Positions 22,241 through 33,884 of a DNA stretch of 64,000 nucleotides are shown in pieces. Made by a program: the position numbers and the translations under genes. The stretch covers positions 1,302,001 to 1,366,000 of the forward strand of contig JABMLP010000017.1 of the NCBI GenBank assembly GCA_013176395.1. Reading direction: 5' to 3'. The first letter of the stretch is position 1. The number at the start of each line of letters is the position of its first letter. The stretch is from Venturia oleaginea. Its lineage: Eukaryota > Ascomycota > Dothideomycetes > Venturiales > Venturiaceae. The notes beneath the pieces are model-generated. The model made no database searches, was not told where the DNA came from, and saw only the letters and a list, made by a program, of their open reading frames with translations.

Positions 22241-24847
22241 GATCAAGAATCTGAAGATGCGGGTATCGATTGTATACAGGTGCAACTGCAGTTGCCTGTA
22301 ATGATAGAACGTATTGTTTGGTTGTTCGAGAACGGGAAAATGCCAGCTGGAGCTGTTATTGTTCTTGTTGTTGTTGGTATGTGGGTGTATGTAGCGCGAC
22401 CAATGACGCGTGAGGAATTTCCAATGGTTATATCCAGGTATCTGATGCTTGTCAGCGTTTGTGAAGATCTATTGTAAAGCAAAATGGCATCAATCGTGAC
22501 TCTCAGCCATCGTGACTACCATGTAAACAAACACATCAATGTCTATTTAACTTATCTATATCCCTTGCGCTTCAATTGTGCGACGTTTCACCAAATCACG
22601 TGACGTCGGTATACACCTCAACACAAACTCGGTAACGAGCACTCGAGTGGCTGGTAAGTGGCTTATGTGAAGGAGAGATCACACTCACTTTGCCCGTCAG
22701 TATCAGCTCTGAGCCAAAACCATTGTTTCCCGAGCCGGCAATCAACTTTCCACGCGCGTAGAGATCTCCTGTAAACTTCCACTACGAGACTCGACCGAGC
22801 TAGGTGACCCTTCACGGACGTTGATTTGAGGCCTTGGGTTCGAGAGTGATAGGAGGTTGGCTGGCCAGATGAATGTGATTGATTGAGAGGAGAAGAGCTT
22901 TGGCAAAGGAGTGTGAGTGAAAGGAGTGTATGAGCAACGACTGGCGCCGCGGGTCAAAAGATGAAGGAGAGAGGCGGAGAAACAAAATAAAGAGCGTGAT
23001 GGAAATAAAAGTGAGCGGAGAGTTCTGGAGCAACGGTCAGAGCCCCATAGCATGGAGAGCGCACGAATGTTTTAAGGGCAGCGCCGCATTTCGAGACCAG
23101 TCACGAACACTGATTTGCACCGCTAGTACACTCTGTGCATCCCGAGCCGGATTCCAGGATGGACTGAAGATTGGCGAACAGGTGCAAGATTGGGCAACAA
23201 TTGTGTTTCAACCCAGTCCGGGAGCCAAGCATTCGATGGCCAGCAGGGGACCTGCATGCTGTGTAAGCTGTAGAAGCGCTGGCATTGGTACAACAGTGAG
23301 CACGAAACAGCGATACGGTTGCCCGCGCACCGATTATGTCAAGTTCACCATGTGACCATCTTGGGAGATGGAAGATACGGCGCAGGAGTCGGAAATGATC
23401 GTACCTGCTGTGGACGCAAAGTAGTATGCGATAAAGTGCGGTTGAATTGCCGCGTATCCAGAATCTCAGTGGCTGTGAAGGTAACAGCGCTGGGAACGTC
23501 ATGTCTATTCATCCCATACATCAAGACTCCATCGATAACAGCTTGGGATAAGGTGCGCGAAAGGATCTATCCTTTGCAGTGGGCGAACCATAACGCGGTG
23601 GAGATCAGGAACAATCAGACTGGTACGTGGAGCGAAGCAGGAAGGTCTGAGATGGCCAAGACTCATCTCTCATCAGGACTGGCCAGGTGGGCGGAGATAC
23701 CTGAGCTTTTGAGTATAGAGTATATGTGAGGTAGAGAGATGAGTGAGGAGGAAATTGGACAGTGGTTTCAAGCTCTTGAAGGGGCCTTGCTGGCGAGGGC
23801 TAAGCACGTACCATAGTAGGGAGAAAATGGTGGGGTCCTCTCCCGTCCAGAATAACCTCGGCCAAATGAACAGAACAACAAATCTTGACGCGCCTGTTCA
23901 GTGCCCTCAAACGAGATAGGCAGCACTCGATTCGTTGCTTGGGTCCTTGAATACCAGAGAGATTATGCTGTGCTGCTGTGATGGTGCTAGATGGATGAGA
24001 ATTAGGTGTCGCCGTATACGCCCTGGTACTGCTGGATACTGCTGGATGGATCAGAATGTGGTGTCGCCGTATACGCCCTGGTACTGCTAAACACCAGTCA
24101 CCATCATGAGGATGCCCAAGGAATGATTCCGGTTTGAGGGCGTCCCACAGGTCCGTCCCCCACATACACCTTGGCCCCAGTCGTGGGATCCGCCAACCGG
24201 GGTCAGTTTTCCTTGACATCCGTCTCAATGCTGAGAGGTGCAGATCCAATCTCATCCTACGCCGATCAATGTCCAGACTATAAAGGTCATCGTGCTATGC
24301 TAGGCTGGATCATCCGCTGATGGTGAACGATATCCCGCTTGCAGACATGTCAATTTCCCCCGCACAGCTTGGTAAAATATCCACCAACAGCATCAATCTT
24401 ACTGATGGGATTTCATTGGGGATCTAGTCTCAGTGACTCACGCTATCAAATCCCGTAATGCCACGATGAAGGTCATCTCGCTGACTGGGTGCTTAATCTT
24501 ACCACCGCAATCCCTCCTTGTCAACCACAGTGCAACGGTGCGGGCAGTCCTCTGCAATTTCGACATCAGACCAATAGTCAAGACACACCTTGAGGTGGCG
24601 GCAACCTTATTTCCAAACTGGATGGGAAGTTGAGTCTTCATAAGTCTGCATCTTGATAATGAAAGGTTCGGGACGAGGTAGGTTTCCATTGTGTTTCGAA
24701 ACTACCATCCAGCGCGGAATACACCTACTAGCCATACTTCAGAAGATCCCCATGGCTCAGAGATGACAAACTTCATGCGGAGCCCATGCCGTACAAGCTA
24801 GACATCAAGCAATTCTCACTCAATCTAGACACCCTTTCGCAAACACC
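22241..24847. other. intergenic with a short tandem duplication, no gene seen
   Basis: Plus-strand frames at 22930 and 23319 and minus-strand frames at 23101 and 23800 are open for 100-150 codons. They overlap one another and show no family motif, signal peptide or intron chain. Confidence 0.4.
24005..24088. repeat. 55-bp-period direct duplication
   Basis: The 29-mer beginning GGTGTCGCCGTATACG occurs at 24005-24033 and 24060-24088. Flanking bases (GATGGAT.AGAAT) also match, so the duplicated unit is about 55 bp. Confidence 0.75.
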
Positions 24848-25470
24848 TCAACGACGTCCTCTCCTGATAAGACGCAACAAGGCGATTGCGTATCCGTCTT
24901 CCTTCGCTTGCTCAAGTGGATAGATCTTGTTCTCCTCATATGAGTATTCCCGGAGATCTTCGAGGCAATCGAAATGTTTGCTGAAGGCGTGGCGGTCTTG
25001 CTCGGGCAGGCGCGTCCACTCCACGAAATCGTAGATGTTGACGAATAGCCTGGCGACCTCCTGCAACAGCGTCAAAAGTCGGTCTTGGTAGCTCAAATGG
25101 TAACATTGCTTGGGGGACTCACATGTCTGCACTCCATGATCGACCTGGGAGTTGGTTGCATACCCTAGTCACCGCACATTGTTTGCCAACCTTGAAGTTC
25201 GAGCGGACATCCGTAGACAAACTCAAGCTCGCCCTCCACCAATTTGCCTAACTGGTGCCTGTACTCGTCGTCGCGCCTGTCCCAGTCCATGACTTCTGTA
25301 AGACAATCGAAGTTTCGCTTGAGTGTTACGCTTGGATCATAGTGGAAGTCGGTGTACTTTGAGAAGAACGGGTGGCCGTTGAGGGTGATGCCGCCTAACT
25401 GATTTGCGAGCTCTTCGTCCACTGCGAAAGCTGTTTCGAGAGTTGGGTCGAAAACTGGGTCTGAGGCCAT
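24848..25470 (-). pseudogene. uncharacterised fungal protein family, copy 1, nonsense-disrupted
   Basis: Exon 1 runs 25470-25123 and exon 2 runs 25060-24848, with a 62-nt GT..AG intron at the same place as in the neighbouring copy. The join gives 186 codons with one internal TAG at 25165-25167. Segments HPFFSKYTDFHYDP, FDCLTEVMDWD, LQGWQTMC, RSIMECRH and VNIYDFVEWTR match copy 2 in order. The stop falls where copy 2 reads CRDVGI, so the conserved C-terminal third would be lost. The family recurs in ascomycetes as small unannotated proteins (from memory). Function is unknown. Confidence 0.65.
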
Positions 25471-25893
25471 GTCGGTGGTGATGTGGAGAATGGAGGATCT
25501 GCGATTGCGGGTAGACTTGCGTTGCTTTTGAAAGGTTGAAGGTGAGGAAGTGACACCGGCACTTGGTATTTGACCGAGTGTGGAGATGAGTCGAAGTGGG
25601 ATCGTGCAGGTAAAGTGAAGTCGAAAAGGTCACGCCACCAGCTTGTTGTAGAGATGCAGAGAATCAGAAAAAATGTAAACAAGCATGCAGCTAACAAAGG
25701 TCAGATGAGATCCTGCAGCTCACGAAATCCTGGGCCATTCAGCTACCCGAACATCATTGAACAGTATCCCATGTCGTCCTTCTGTGGTTCGAGTGACATT
25801 GAATTTCATCGCCTATCTATGGTTCGTCACCGAAACAATCCCGTCCCCGTTCTCACAACCTCATCAGCGCCATCGTCTCACCGCCCCAATCCT

Positions 25894-26607
25894 TCAGAGC
25901 AAACGACGCAACAAGACCTTGATGAACCCATCTTGCTTCGCCAGCTCCCTCGGGAAGAACTTCTTCTGCTTCTTGGTATACTCCCTGAGCGCGCTCAAAG
26001 AACCCTTGTGCTTATTGAATGGCGGCCGAGGTTCCGGACGACGACGCCAGTCCATGAAGTCTCGGAGATTGATGTACACTTTGGCCAGTTCCTAGGGAAA
26101 GAATGAGTTTGGAAAAATACTTGTAGATATCGAGACAAACACTAACCTTCTTGCACTGCTTGATCGAAGTAGGAACAGGGACGATACCGACATCCCGACA
26201 CAACTCCTGCCATCCCTGAAGTCTATCGCTGCTCCCATAATTGGCATTGAACTCAGCCTGGATCGCAAGAAGTCGGTTATGACCATATTGTTGACTATCG
26301 ACAGACCATCCCATTAGCTTTGCAAGACGGCTGAACTCGTTCTCGAAGCTCGCATTGGGTTGGGAACGAAACCATCCGAGGCGAACTTCGAGAAGTAGGA
26401 TTGAGATCGCACAGTAGAAGCATACGAGGGAACAACGACTTGAGGCTCGAGAGCTTGGGCATTGGCGTAGTGTCTATTATATGCGTTTTCGAGGCTAAGC
26501 CAACCCATGTGCTCGGCGAGGCGGTCGAATTCGTCTTCGAAGTGGGCGGTCGCTTCTGGTTTGAAGCCGTTTGTTGTGAACTTTTCGAAGCAGGGGTTTG
26601 GTGTCAT
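25894..26607 (-). pseudogene. uncharacterised fungal protein family, copy 2, frameshifted, with internal module repeat
   Basis: ATG at 26607 starts a protein with two copies of a module of about 31 residues. The first reads CFEKFTTNGFKP ... RLAEHMGW; the second reads YFSKFASDGFVP ... RLAKLMGW. Near 26335 the frame must shift (RASRTSS versus ASFENEFSRL) to keep the second module. It then reads GWQELCRDVGIVPVP and SIKQCKK, a 55-nt intron (26146-26092), and ELAKVYINLRDFMDW to the stop at 25894. The shared intron position and motifs show a tandem duplication with copy 1. The frameshift probably inactivates it unless it is a sequencing error. Confidence 0.65.
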
Positions 26608-29043
26608 TTTGACGGTGTGGGCCGGTTCGACGATCGGAACTTGTGGGTTTGTCAGGGTGGTGGTTTTATAGAGGCATTTAATGTTGTGCGCTGCCTGTTA
26701 ACACCTAGATTATGAACATTGGAGGTAGAACACGTGTCACAGGTATCTACCACGCGACTCTCCTCCAGTGTTGCAATGGGTGTTGAAAGGGAGTGGTAAT
26801 GGGGACAAAGAAAGACCAGCAGAATCGTGTGGATGTATAGCGATTTCACGTGAATCAACTTTAGTACCCACACTATATGATCCCGCCAAGTACTTCTTGA
26901 TATCGAAAGATGGGGAGAATTGCGCGTCAACCAACTACTCTCCAAGGACACAAAGAAACAAATAAAATGGTGGAGACTGTTGTTAGAAATCTGGAGTCCA
27001 ACATGAAATAGATTTCCGTCTGAAGAGAGATGTTTCAAATTCATGAACCTCTTCATCAAACGATTTCGATGTTTGTAGAAGTTTCCAAGACTATTCAAAA
27101 TGATTTGGCGCGAGTCTGCCTTTTGAAAAAATTATGGACCGGAATAGTGGTGGTGATGATATTACAGTCAAACATTAATTTGGTCTGGCTTGATCGGATG
27201 GTAAGATGGGAAATTGTTTATCGATAGGCGGGTGTTGATGACTAGCAAAAGGTAATTTGAGAAAGTTGGAATTGAGGTGGTAGAATTAATGTTGGCCTTG
27301 GAGATGTTGGTGTGGCGATGCATCAACGCATAGCCTCGCCCCTATTTTGAACTCTAAGACGCGTATATCGCTTCAGCCTTGTTACAGACTTACCCGAGTG
27401 CACGTCATTTCGAAGGATGAGGAGTACAATCCTCTCCAGAATGAAATTTAATCCTTAAGTATCAAATAACTACAGTTCCAATATCCATAGCCCTTGACCT
27501 TTTGTCTCAGTTTGCCCAAGGAATAATAGGGTCGGCGAGGCTGAAGCAGCAAATCTACCAATCCGAGCAAACCGCAGTTCCACCAACCATGGCCAACAAC
27601 CCTTCTATTCGTCCAACCGATTCGCAAACCATCACCAAAGCTAACGTGACCTAACAATCCAAAGCAAAACGCAACTCGGCCTCTTCCCCAAGTCTTCGTT
27701 ATACATATTCTGAAAGTCACGAATGCCATTCCTCACCCAACCCACAAAATCGCTTTGTTTCTACCATATCATGCAGCCTCAAACAAGTGCAACGCCATCA
27801 ATCACCATATTCAGCACAAATCTCACGGCATCGCATGTTGTTGTCCCGCGCGTGAAGATAACAATCGGACCGAGCGCCCCGGCCCCACGCCACGATGAAG
27901 ATATTTCCTTTTTGGTGCTCTATGCTTGCGTTGGTACATGCATGGGACCTGCATGTATAGTAGTTCTCGATTGATGAATGTCTTTTGTGGACGTCAAGTA
28001 TCGAGTCGCAGCTTCCAGCCTTGGTGGTTCTCGCGTTGGGCTTCTTGGTGTCGTGGTGGGACGTGGAAGTGATATTTCTTATGAGGCGAAGTTGTATCTC
28101 ACGTGAAGATTTCTGTGTGGTCGTGTATTGATATCGAGAGTTGTTCTCGAAATCTTGTTGATAGAGAGGAAATTGTTACGATTTAGGGGATTCTCGCGAA
28201 TCTCGCGCGTAGCTAGCCTGCAGATCACTAAGCGAATTGTTCCTGCATAGTTCTTCACGAACGATTTTTAGTGAGCGTCCGGCTCTTGACAAACTTTAGC
28301 CATCTTATTTCCTGGGAATTTGGAGGCGTTCCATCAGGCAGCATTTTCCGAACTCCCGCCATTGGCGACCTCGGTGCTTCAACTGTCTTTACAATATACG
28401 ATGGATCTCAGGGGGACAAAAACAAACGGCTGGTGAAACACTCATTCTCGATCCAGTGACGGACGTTCCCAGACCTTTGTGAGGGCGACGTTTGTTGGTG
28501 GGACAGATTTTTTGTCTCACCGCATCCTGGGGATTTTGATGCTGAAACATAAACCCTGTCTTCTTCAAATATTCTCCTTGTAGTCACACTCTTTTGATTT
28601 AGAGAGTCCAGTAAGCCTCTGTGCTGAAAGCTTGGACGATACGTGTGTGGGGGTGAACAGATCAAGCACGTTCACTCGTGGCCCGTGGAGTGTCCCTGAT
28701 AGGCATGCTAAGTGACGAATTAGGAAATCCAGGCTCGAGCTCTGTGCCGTGCTGGCATCCTGGGACAGAAAGACGTGTATCTACACGCCAACACCACATG
28801 GCCACAAACGCGATATATCAGATGTTATCCCTGTCCCTGGAATCGATGCTGGCTGGGTTATCAAGATCGCGACCATGCATTCGGGATTATCTGCCTGTCT
28901 CTGATCCTTTTTCCCTTGCCCTATCTTATATCCATCCATCCAATTGTCTCCAAAAGCCTGGTCTCTTCAAGAAGATAGACCCAAGGCCCCCTATCTATCT
29001 TCATTGTCCTGCGTACTCCAGAAAACATCCCTCTTCAGCGCCA
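26608..29043. other. long intergenic region, no gene seen
   Basis: Only short frames, none with recognisable features. The right part upstream of 29044 is the presumed promoter and 5' leader of the zinc-finger gene. A longer open frame there (from 28678) lacks coding character before 29044. Confidence 0.45.
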
Positions 29044-31522
29044 ATGGGGGTTAAATCAGCCTCTACATCGAGCGGGTGTCGACTGGATTTGGCAAGGGAG
29101 GATGCAGATGCCGTGCTTCGTCTTCGACAGAAGTACCCTCCTCATATCTTAGTTTCTTTGTTCCAAGAGGGCTACGTAACAGATGGTAAGATTGTCACTC
29201 TCAGACGTCAATCCTTTACTAACTGCTACCGTAGCACGAGCATCTTCGACTTCGACAAAGAGCAGAGGGTCAGATGTATCAACCTCAACAAAGCTTTCTG
29301 CAGCAGCAGCATCATCGTATACAACCCAAGGAACCGCATCGACTAGGACCTCGATTTCGCTTTCTTCCAGTAACGTCCAATCGTTTCCACGACAGGAACT
29401 ATTCATCTCGACGCCTGTATACTTCTGTGTGCATTGTGGCAATGGATTCGAAAAACGAGGGGACTGGGCAAGGCACGAGTGGATCTTCCACGAACGACAA
29501 TCGTACTGGCCGTGCCCCCAGTTCAGTTGCGACGCGATATTCGAGTCCGGGAAAAGCTTCGAAGCTCACCACGAAGCGGTGCATGGCTGTGGTGGCTGCG
29601 AACATTCCGCGGAATGTGTTCGGCTACTTCCAGCGCGCAGGGTGTGGGCCTGTGGGTTCGATGGATGCAAGGCTGTGTTCTTGGATTGGAGTAAGAGATG
29701 CAAGCATGTCGCCAGCCATTACGAAGGCTTCGCAAGGCGTTTCGGGAACGTCAAGGAAACTCCGGGCTGGAAATACTCGACCACCATCCGGAACCTGTTG
29801 CGCCAGCCAGAAACTCGCGAGCACTTCAGAAAGTTCATGATCAAAAGCCATGGCCCCTCAAAGTCAGGCTGGCCGACCTTGGAATGGAAGCGTGATAGTT
29901 CTGCAGAACTGAAGCGCTGCCTTGAATATAGGGACTTCCCTAATGGCGTGGCAGAGACGGTACAGCAAGCATATCGGCTTGGCCATGAAGAATTCAACTA
30001 TACGACCTTGTTTCCTATCGATGCCTCCTTTGGCTCGACCGGCCCAAGACCAGTGCATTCCCAGTGGTCTTACCTTTGGGGTCGGACAACTTCACGTGCC
30101 AGTTCTGGTGTGCGCTCTGTCTCTTCTAACAACGACCTGTATCGACCCGCGACTTCGTCACCATTTAGTCCACCTTCCGCAAGCCCTCCACCGAGCCGCA
30201 ACACCAGCACAGAAGGAGCGGGAAGTCTTGCATTGGCATCGTCGCGTCGCACTGGCAGGAAACGGCTAGTGGCGCGCGAGCCAGAAGTCAAAAACACAAG
30301 CTGTTCTGCTCTGGCAAGCTTTTTCAGAGATGGCCCTGATGAAGTGCCAGAAAATGGCCAGCCTCGTCGTGAAATAAGCGCGCCCGGGGTAGCCCCTCCT
30401 ATCGCCCCTCGTCGTTCGACTCTGGTGGCGCGTGAAGCGGCAGTCCGCAACACACGAAACTCTACATTGGTCAGCGTTTTACAACATGGGCCCCCGGAGA
30501 CTGAGGATAGTGATGAGACTCATGCGCAGATGAAATCTCGCTCACAATCTATACCTCGATTGCCGTCTATTCGCATAGCCGTCTCTCCATTCCCGGATTT
30601 TCCTGACGACGGTGCAAGCTTGCCACCGCCGTCCTTCACGCCTGTTCTGCATTCTCGGCCTCAACTTGTCTCTCGCAACTCTCAACCTCAAATGACTGTT
30701 CAGGTCCCTCGACCTCAGATCCGTTCTCACAAGTCTCAGCCACAGATTACGCTTCAGAAATCCCTGGACGATTTGAAGACATCAAATCTATCGCTCGCCA
30801 GACGGAGACAGAAGCCACAGCCGCGAGAAATTCGGATCCGTGAGAACATTCTGACCCTACCTCGGCCCTCTCTGACGGCAGGAACTCGAGTCCTGCCACC
30901 GACTCCGGGTCCGCCACCAGTCATGGCATTACCCAAAGCGCCTGGAAATCCGACTTCATCTCCAATGTCCATCACGTCACCGAACTTCTCAGACAGTCCC
31001 GTCAGTCCAATTACTCTCACCGGCTACACTTTTGGAGCTGAAGGGCCACCTCTATCACCAATGCCGCCTGGATTTCTGGAAATGCAATGGCCACTACCAC
31101 CAATGCCGCCTGGGTTTTCGGAAATGCAATGGCCACTACCACCAACACCAGCTTCAGAGCAATCCCTACCTCTGGTCTCCACCCCTACTCCCACTGCCGA
31201 GTTCTTCCGAGAAACAACTCCTACACCAGGATCGTTTCCAAGTCCTCGTCCTGCGAAATCTTCTCCCGTTGCAATGCTTCCTCAAAGTCCGGCAACGGAT
31301 AGACCTCGTACGGCAAACGGGTCACGTATCGACGTCCCCAAGCTGATGGCAGCTCCACCAAAGCGTTCAAGGAGTGTGCGCGGTAGTAGCAGTAACAGCA
31401 GCAAGAAATGGATTAGTATATCGAGTTTGATTGAGCCGCCGTTGCCTAGTCCAGACATCGATTTTGGGTTTTGTTTGACTCAGTCTCTTGAGTTGGGTGG
31501 TGGTCATGCGCTTTCTCGTTGA
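29044..31522 (+). CDS. C2H2 zinc-finger protein, putative transcription regulator
   Basis: Exon 1 (29044-29185) and exon 2 (29235-31522) are joined over a 49-nt GT..AG intron, giving 809 aa. A frame that ignores the intron would start inside it at 29183. Three zinc-finger-like units follow: CVHCGNGFEKRGDWARH, CPQFSCDAIF with a later H..4..H, and CGFDGCKAVF with H..3..H. The long C-terminal half is Ser/Pro-rich and probably disordered. It holds two copies of a segment of about 24 residues starting LVARE (one with ALASFFRDGP, one with LVSVLQHGP). It also has two exact-phase copies of a 14-residue unit MPPGFLEMQWPLPP, encoded by a 42-bp tandem repeat at about 31061-31144. It is likely nuclear. 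DNA targets are unknown. Confidence 0.85.
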
Positions 31523-31923
31523 TGGGTTTATTGGGTACTAGTCTTTCGGAGCGCTTTATGAATATTATTCCATCTCGACAATTTTGTAACAACCCGCGTC
31601 CTCGTGGACCATGATGATACCAATTTATTCATATCCTAGCGCGATTATATAGCCCCTCTTGGAGCGATATATCATATTTTGGTGTTTGTTCGTTGCGATT
31701 CCTGCAGGTGCCTGGTTTGAGGAGATGAATTTGCCAGGTCGTGTCCGCATACTCGTACTCGTACTCGCGAGATCGTGTCTTAGGCTGTAGCGCCTGAGGC
31801 TGAAATAGTGGATCTCGCCGTTGCTGATGACGTACTATGTAGAGCATTAATTTGTGTGCTGATACCTATCCAGACAGCGACGACGTCCTAAGTATCAACC
31901 ACTCCTCATCGACCACCACCAAA

Positions 31924-32874
31924 ATGAGTGCTCCACCATCAGATCTTCCTGCGGAGAGGAAGATGAAATCCTACGATCTCATCAATCGCGGTGTCAAGAG
32001 ACCAACTCCATTGGGAACAACTCTGTTCGTCGGACTCCGCGCCCTCGACCCTTTGCTTCAATATGGCATCTTGGCTCACGGCGTTGGCTCGACAATCCTC
32101 TCAAAACTAGGCATCACTCAATTACCTGCAGGCCTTCCGACGAATACAGGGACGTTTATCGACAAGCTGGGCCTCTCGCCATACCGCTTGATCATCCTCG
32201 CAATGGCAGCAGGAAGCTCCATCAAGCAGATCTATTGGATCCTGGGGACATCGGAAGAAGAATTTCCTGCAGGCGCAGCGCTGTCCGTGGTAGCCTACAA
32301 CACTATCTTCAACAGCATCAATTCGTTGGCCTTCACGACGACCATCGCATCCGCCTCTCTATCGAGCAACGAAACCTTCCCTCAGACACCCCTTCTCGTC
32401 GGATGCGCTCTATACGTGGTTGGAATATTCACAGAAGCCATTGCGGAAACTCAGAGAAGGAACTTCAAACGCGATCCCAAGAATAAGGGAAAAGTGTGCT
32501 CAAGTGGTCTGTGGAGCATTACAAGGCATATCAACTACACTGGATACTCGTTGTGGAGGGCTGGATATACGCTTGCGTGTTCAGGCTGGGGAGGGGGTGC
32601 ATTTGTTGCAAGTTTTTTGCTTGCAGATTTCAATTTCCGCGCAATCAAAATACTGGACGAGTACTGCACGCCGAAGGTGAGTTCAAAGCTCGTTTCTTCG
32701 CACGATGCCTGAAAGATGACCTTCCTTGAATTGAAAAGAGCTTTTGATGCTTTTTCTAGCACACGCGAAGTGCAATCCTGCAATATTGTACTTGCTAACA
32801 TTTTGCAGTACGGGGCACAATGGACGGAATACAAACGGAAAACACCATACAAATTGATCCCTGGTCTCTTTTAG
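31924..32874 (+). CDS. DUF1295-family membrane protein (steroid-reductase/ICMT-like fold)
   Basis: Exon 1 (31924-32676) and exon 2 (32809-32874) are joined over a 132-nt intron, giving 272 aa. The ATG at 31924 has a strong context (CCAAAATGA). Several hydrophobic segments span the protein. The C-terminal part SGLWSITRHINYTGYSLW, LDEYCTPKYGAQW and YKLIPGLF matches the DUF1295 / isoprenylcysteine methyltransferase-like signature (R-H-x-N-Y and a final I-P-G). Members are ER-type membrane enzymes acting on lipids or sterols, but the reaction here is unassigned. The neighbouring P450 on the same strand about 1 kb downstream could act on related lipids (speculative). Confidence 0.8.
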
Positions 32875-33884
32875 TCGGCATCTACCTTCACGCATTCCTG
32901 CTTCGACATGGTAATGTAATGATAGTCACAAACAAATGCATCTCACCTATCTTCTCTCCCTTGCTTTTGCAAATCCGAGAGATCGGTTATAATAGCGAAC
33001 AAATTGATAGCGAAATATGTAGGAGACATGACCTGGTGAAGATCTCTGCAAAAGCAAGCCACGACTTGAAACACAAGTGTGGACCATCCAGCACCCGCAT
33101 TGGAGGCCCGACGATCTGGAGACCCTAAGCATCGAGTCGTCCGCTGCTATATATTTAAGGCTGCAAAAGAAACCTCGTGGGCTAATCGGGTTAGCGACCT
33201 CAATCTCGCATTCTAAACTTCAAGTTCAAAGTATTTATCGCGTCTCAGATTTTTGGACCTGGCAATTCGTCTTGTCGCTCCTGCAAATCTTGCGAAAAAT
33301 GGCGAAGTTATATCTCGGCAAACCATCATAACCACGTTGCCCGCCAGCCAATCTTTCCTCCTCTGTAGCGCCGGACTTGGATACTGGTACCAACATCTCG
33401 AGGCTTGGCGGGCCGAAGAGAAGGCTAAACGCGTGGCAACCGATGTCTAGGGATAAATAGAAAAGAGATACAGCATAGGCCCCAACTTGATCATTCCGTC
33501 GTCTATTTCATCGATTTGTGGCCATTTCCCCACATTAATCTAACTTATGTTATTAGTTAGATGAGATACGCTTCGTAAACAATAGAGCAAGCTTGTGCTG
33601 TACCAAGAAACGAGGAGCGCCCGTTCTGCTACCCCACGTTTAAGACCTATTTAGCTCTCACTACTGAAAATGCATACATATCTAAAACATTTTTCGCCCT
33701 TCACGACGATCATTCAAATCGGACCGCCATATCTCGAAACATCACAGGCCGAGGCATTCCGTAGGACAGACCACACGCTTCATCAACTTTCACATGGGTC
33801 GTGATTAGACAACTGCAGGTATACATAAAGCTTAGAGTTTGTTGCCAGACCATACCTCGTATCGTTTGTGGATCATCAATCATC
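32875..33884. other. intergenic, no confirmed gene
   Basis: This holds the promoter of the P450. A 65-codon frame at 33253-33450 with one hydrophobic segment lacks an ATG. Confidence 0.45.

Noticed and set aside
22930..23729. Two overlapping plus-strand frames of 136-141 codons
   Set aside because: They are in different frames, show no plausible splice sites joining them, and have no recognisable motif.
28678..29043. Longer 5' extension of the zinc-finger gene
   Set aside because: The frame is open but reads like noncoding leader; the ATG at 29044 begins the segment that looks like protein and joins the intron in phase.
33253..33450. 65-codon frame with one hydrophobic segment, possible small membrane protein
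   Set aside because: It has no ATG at its start, and I could not match it to a family or find a supporting exon.
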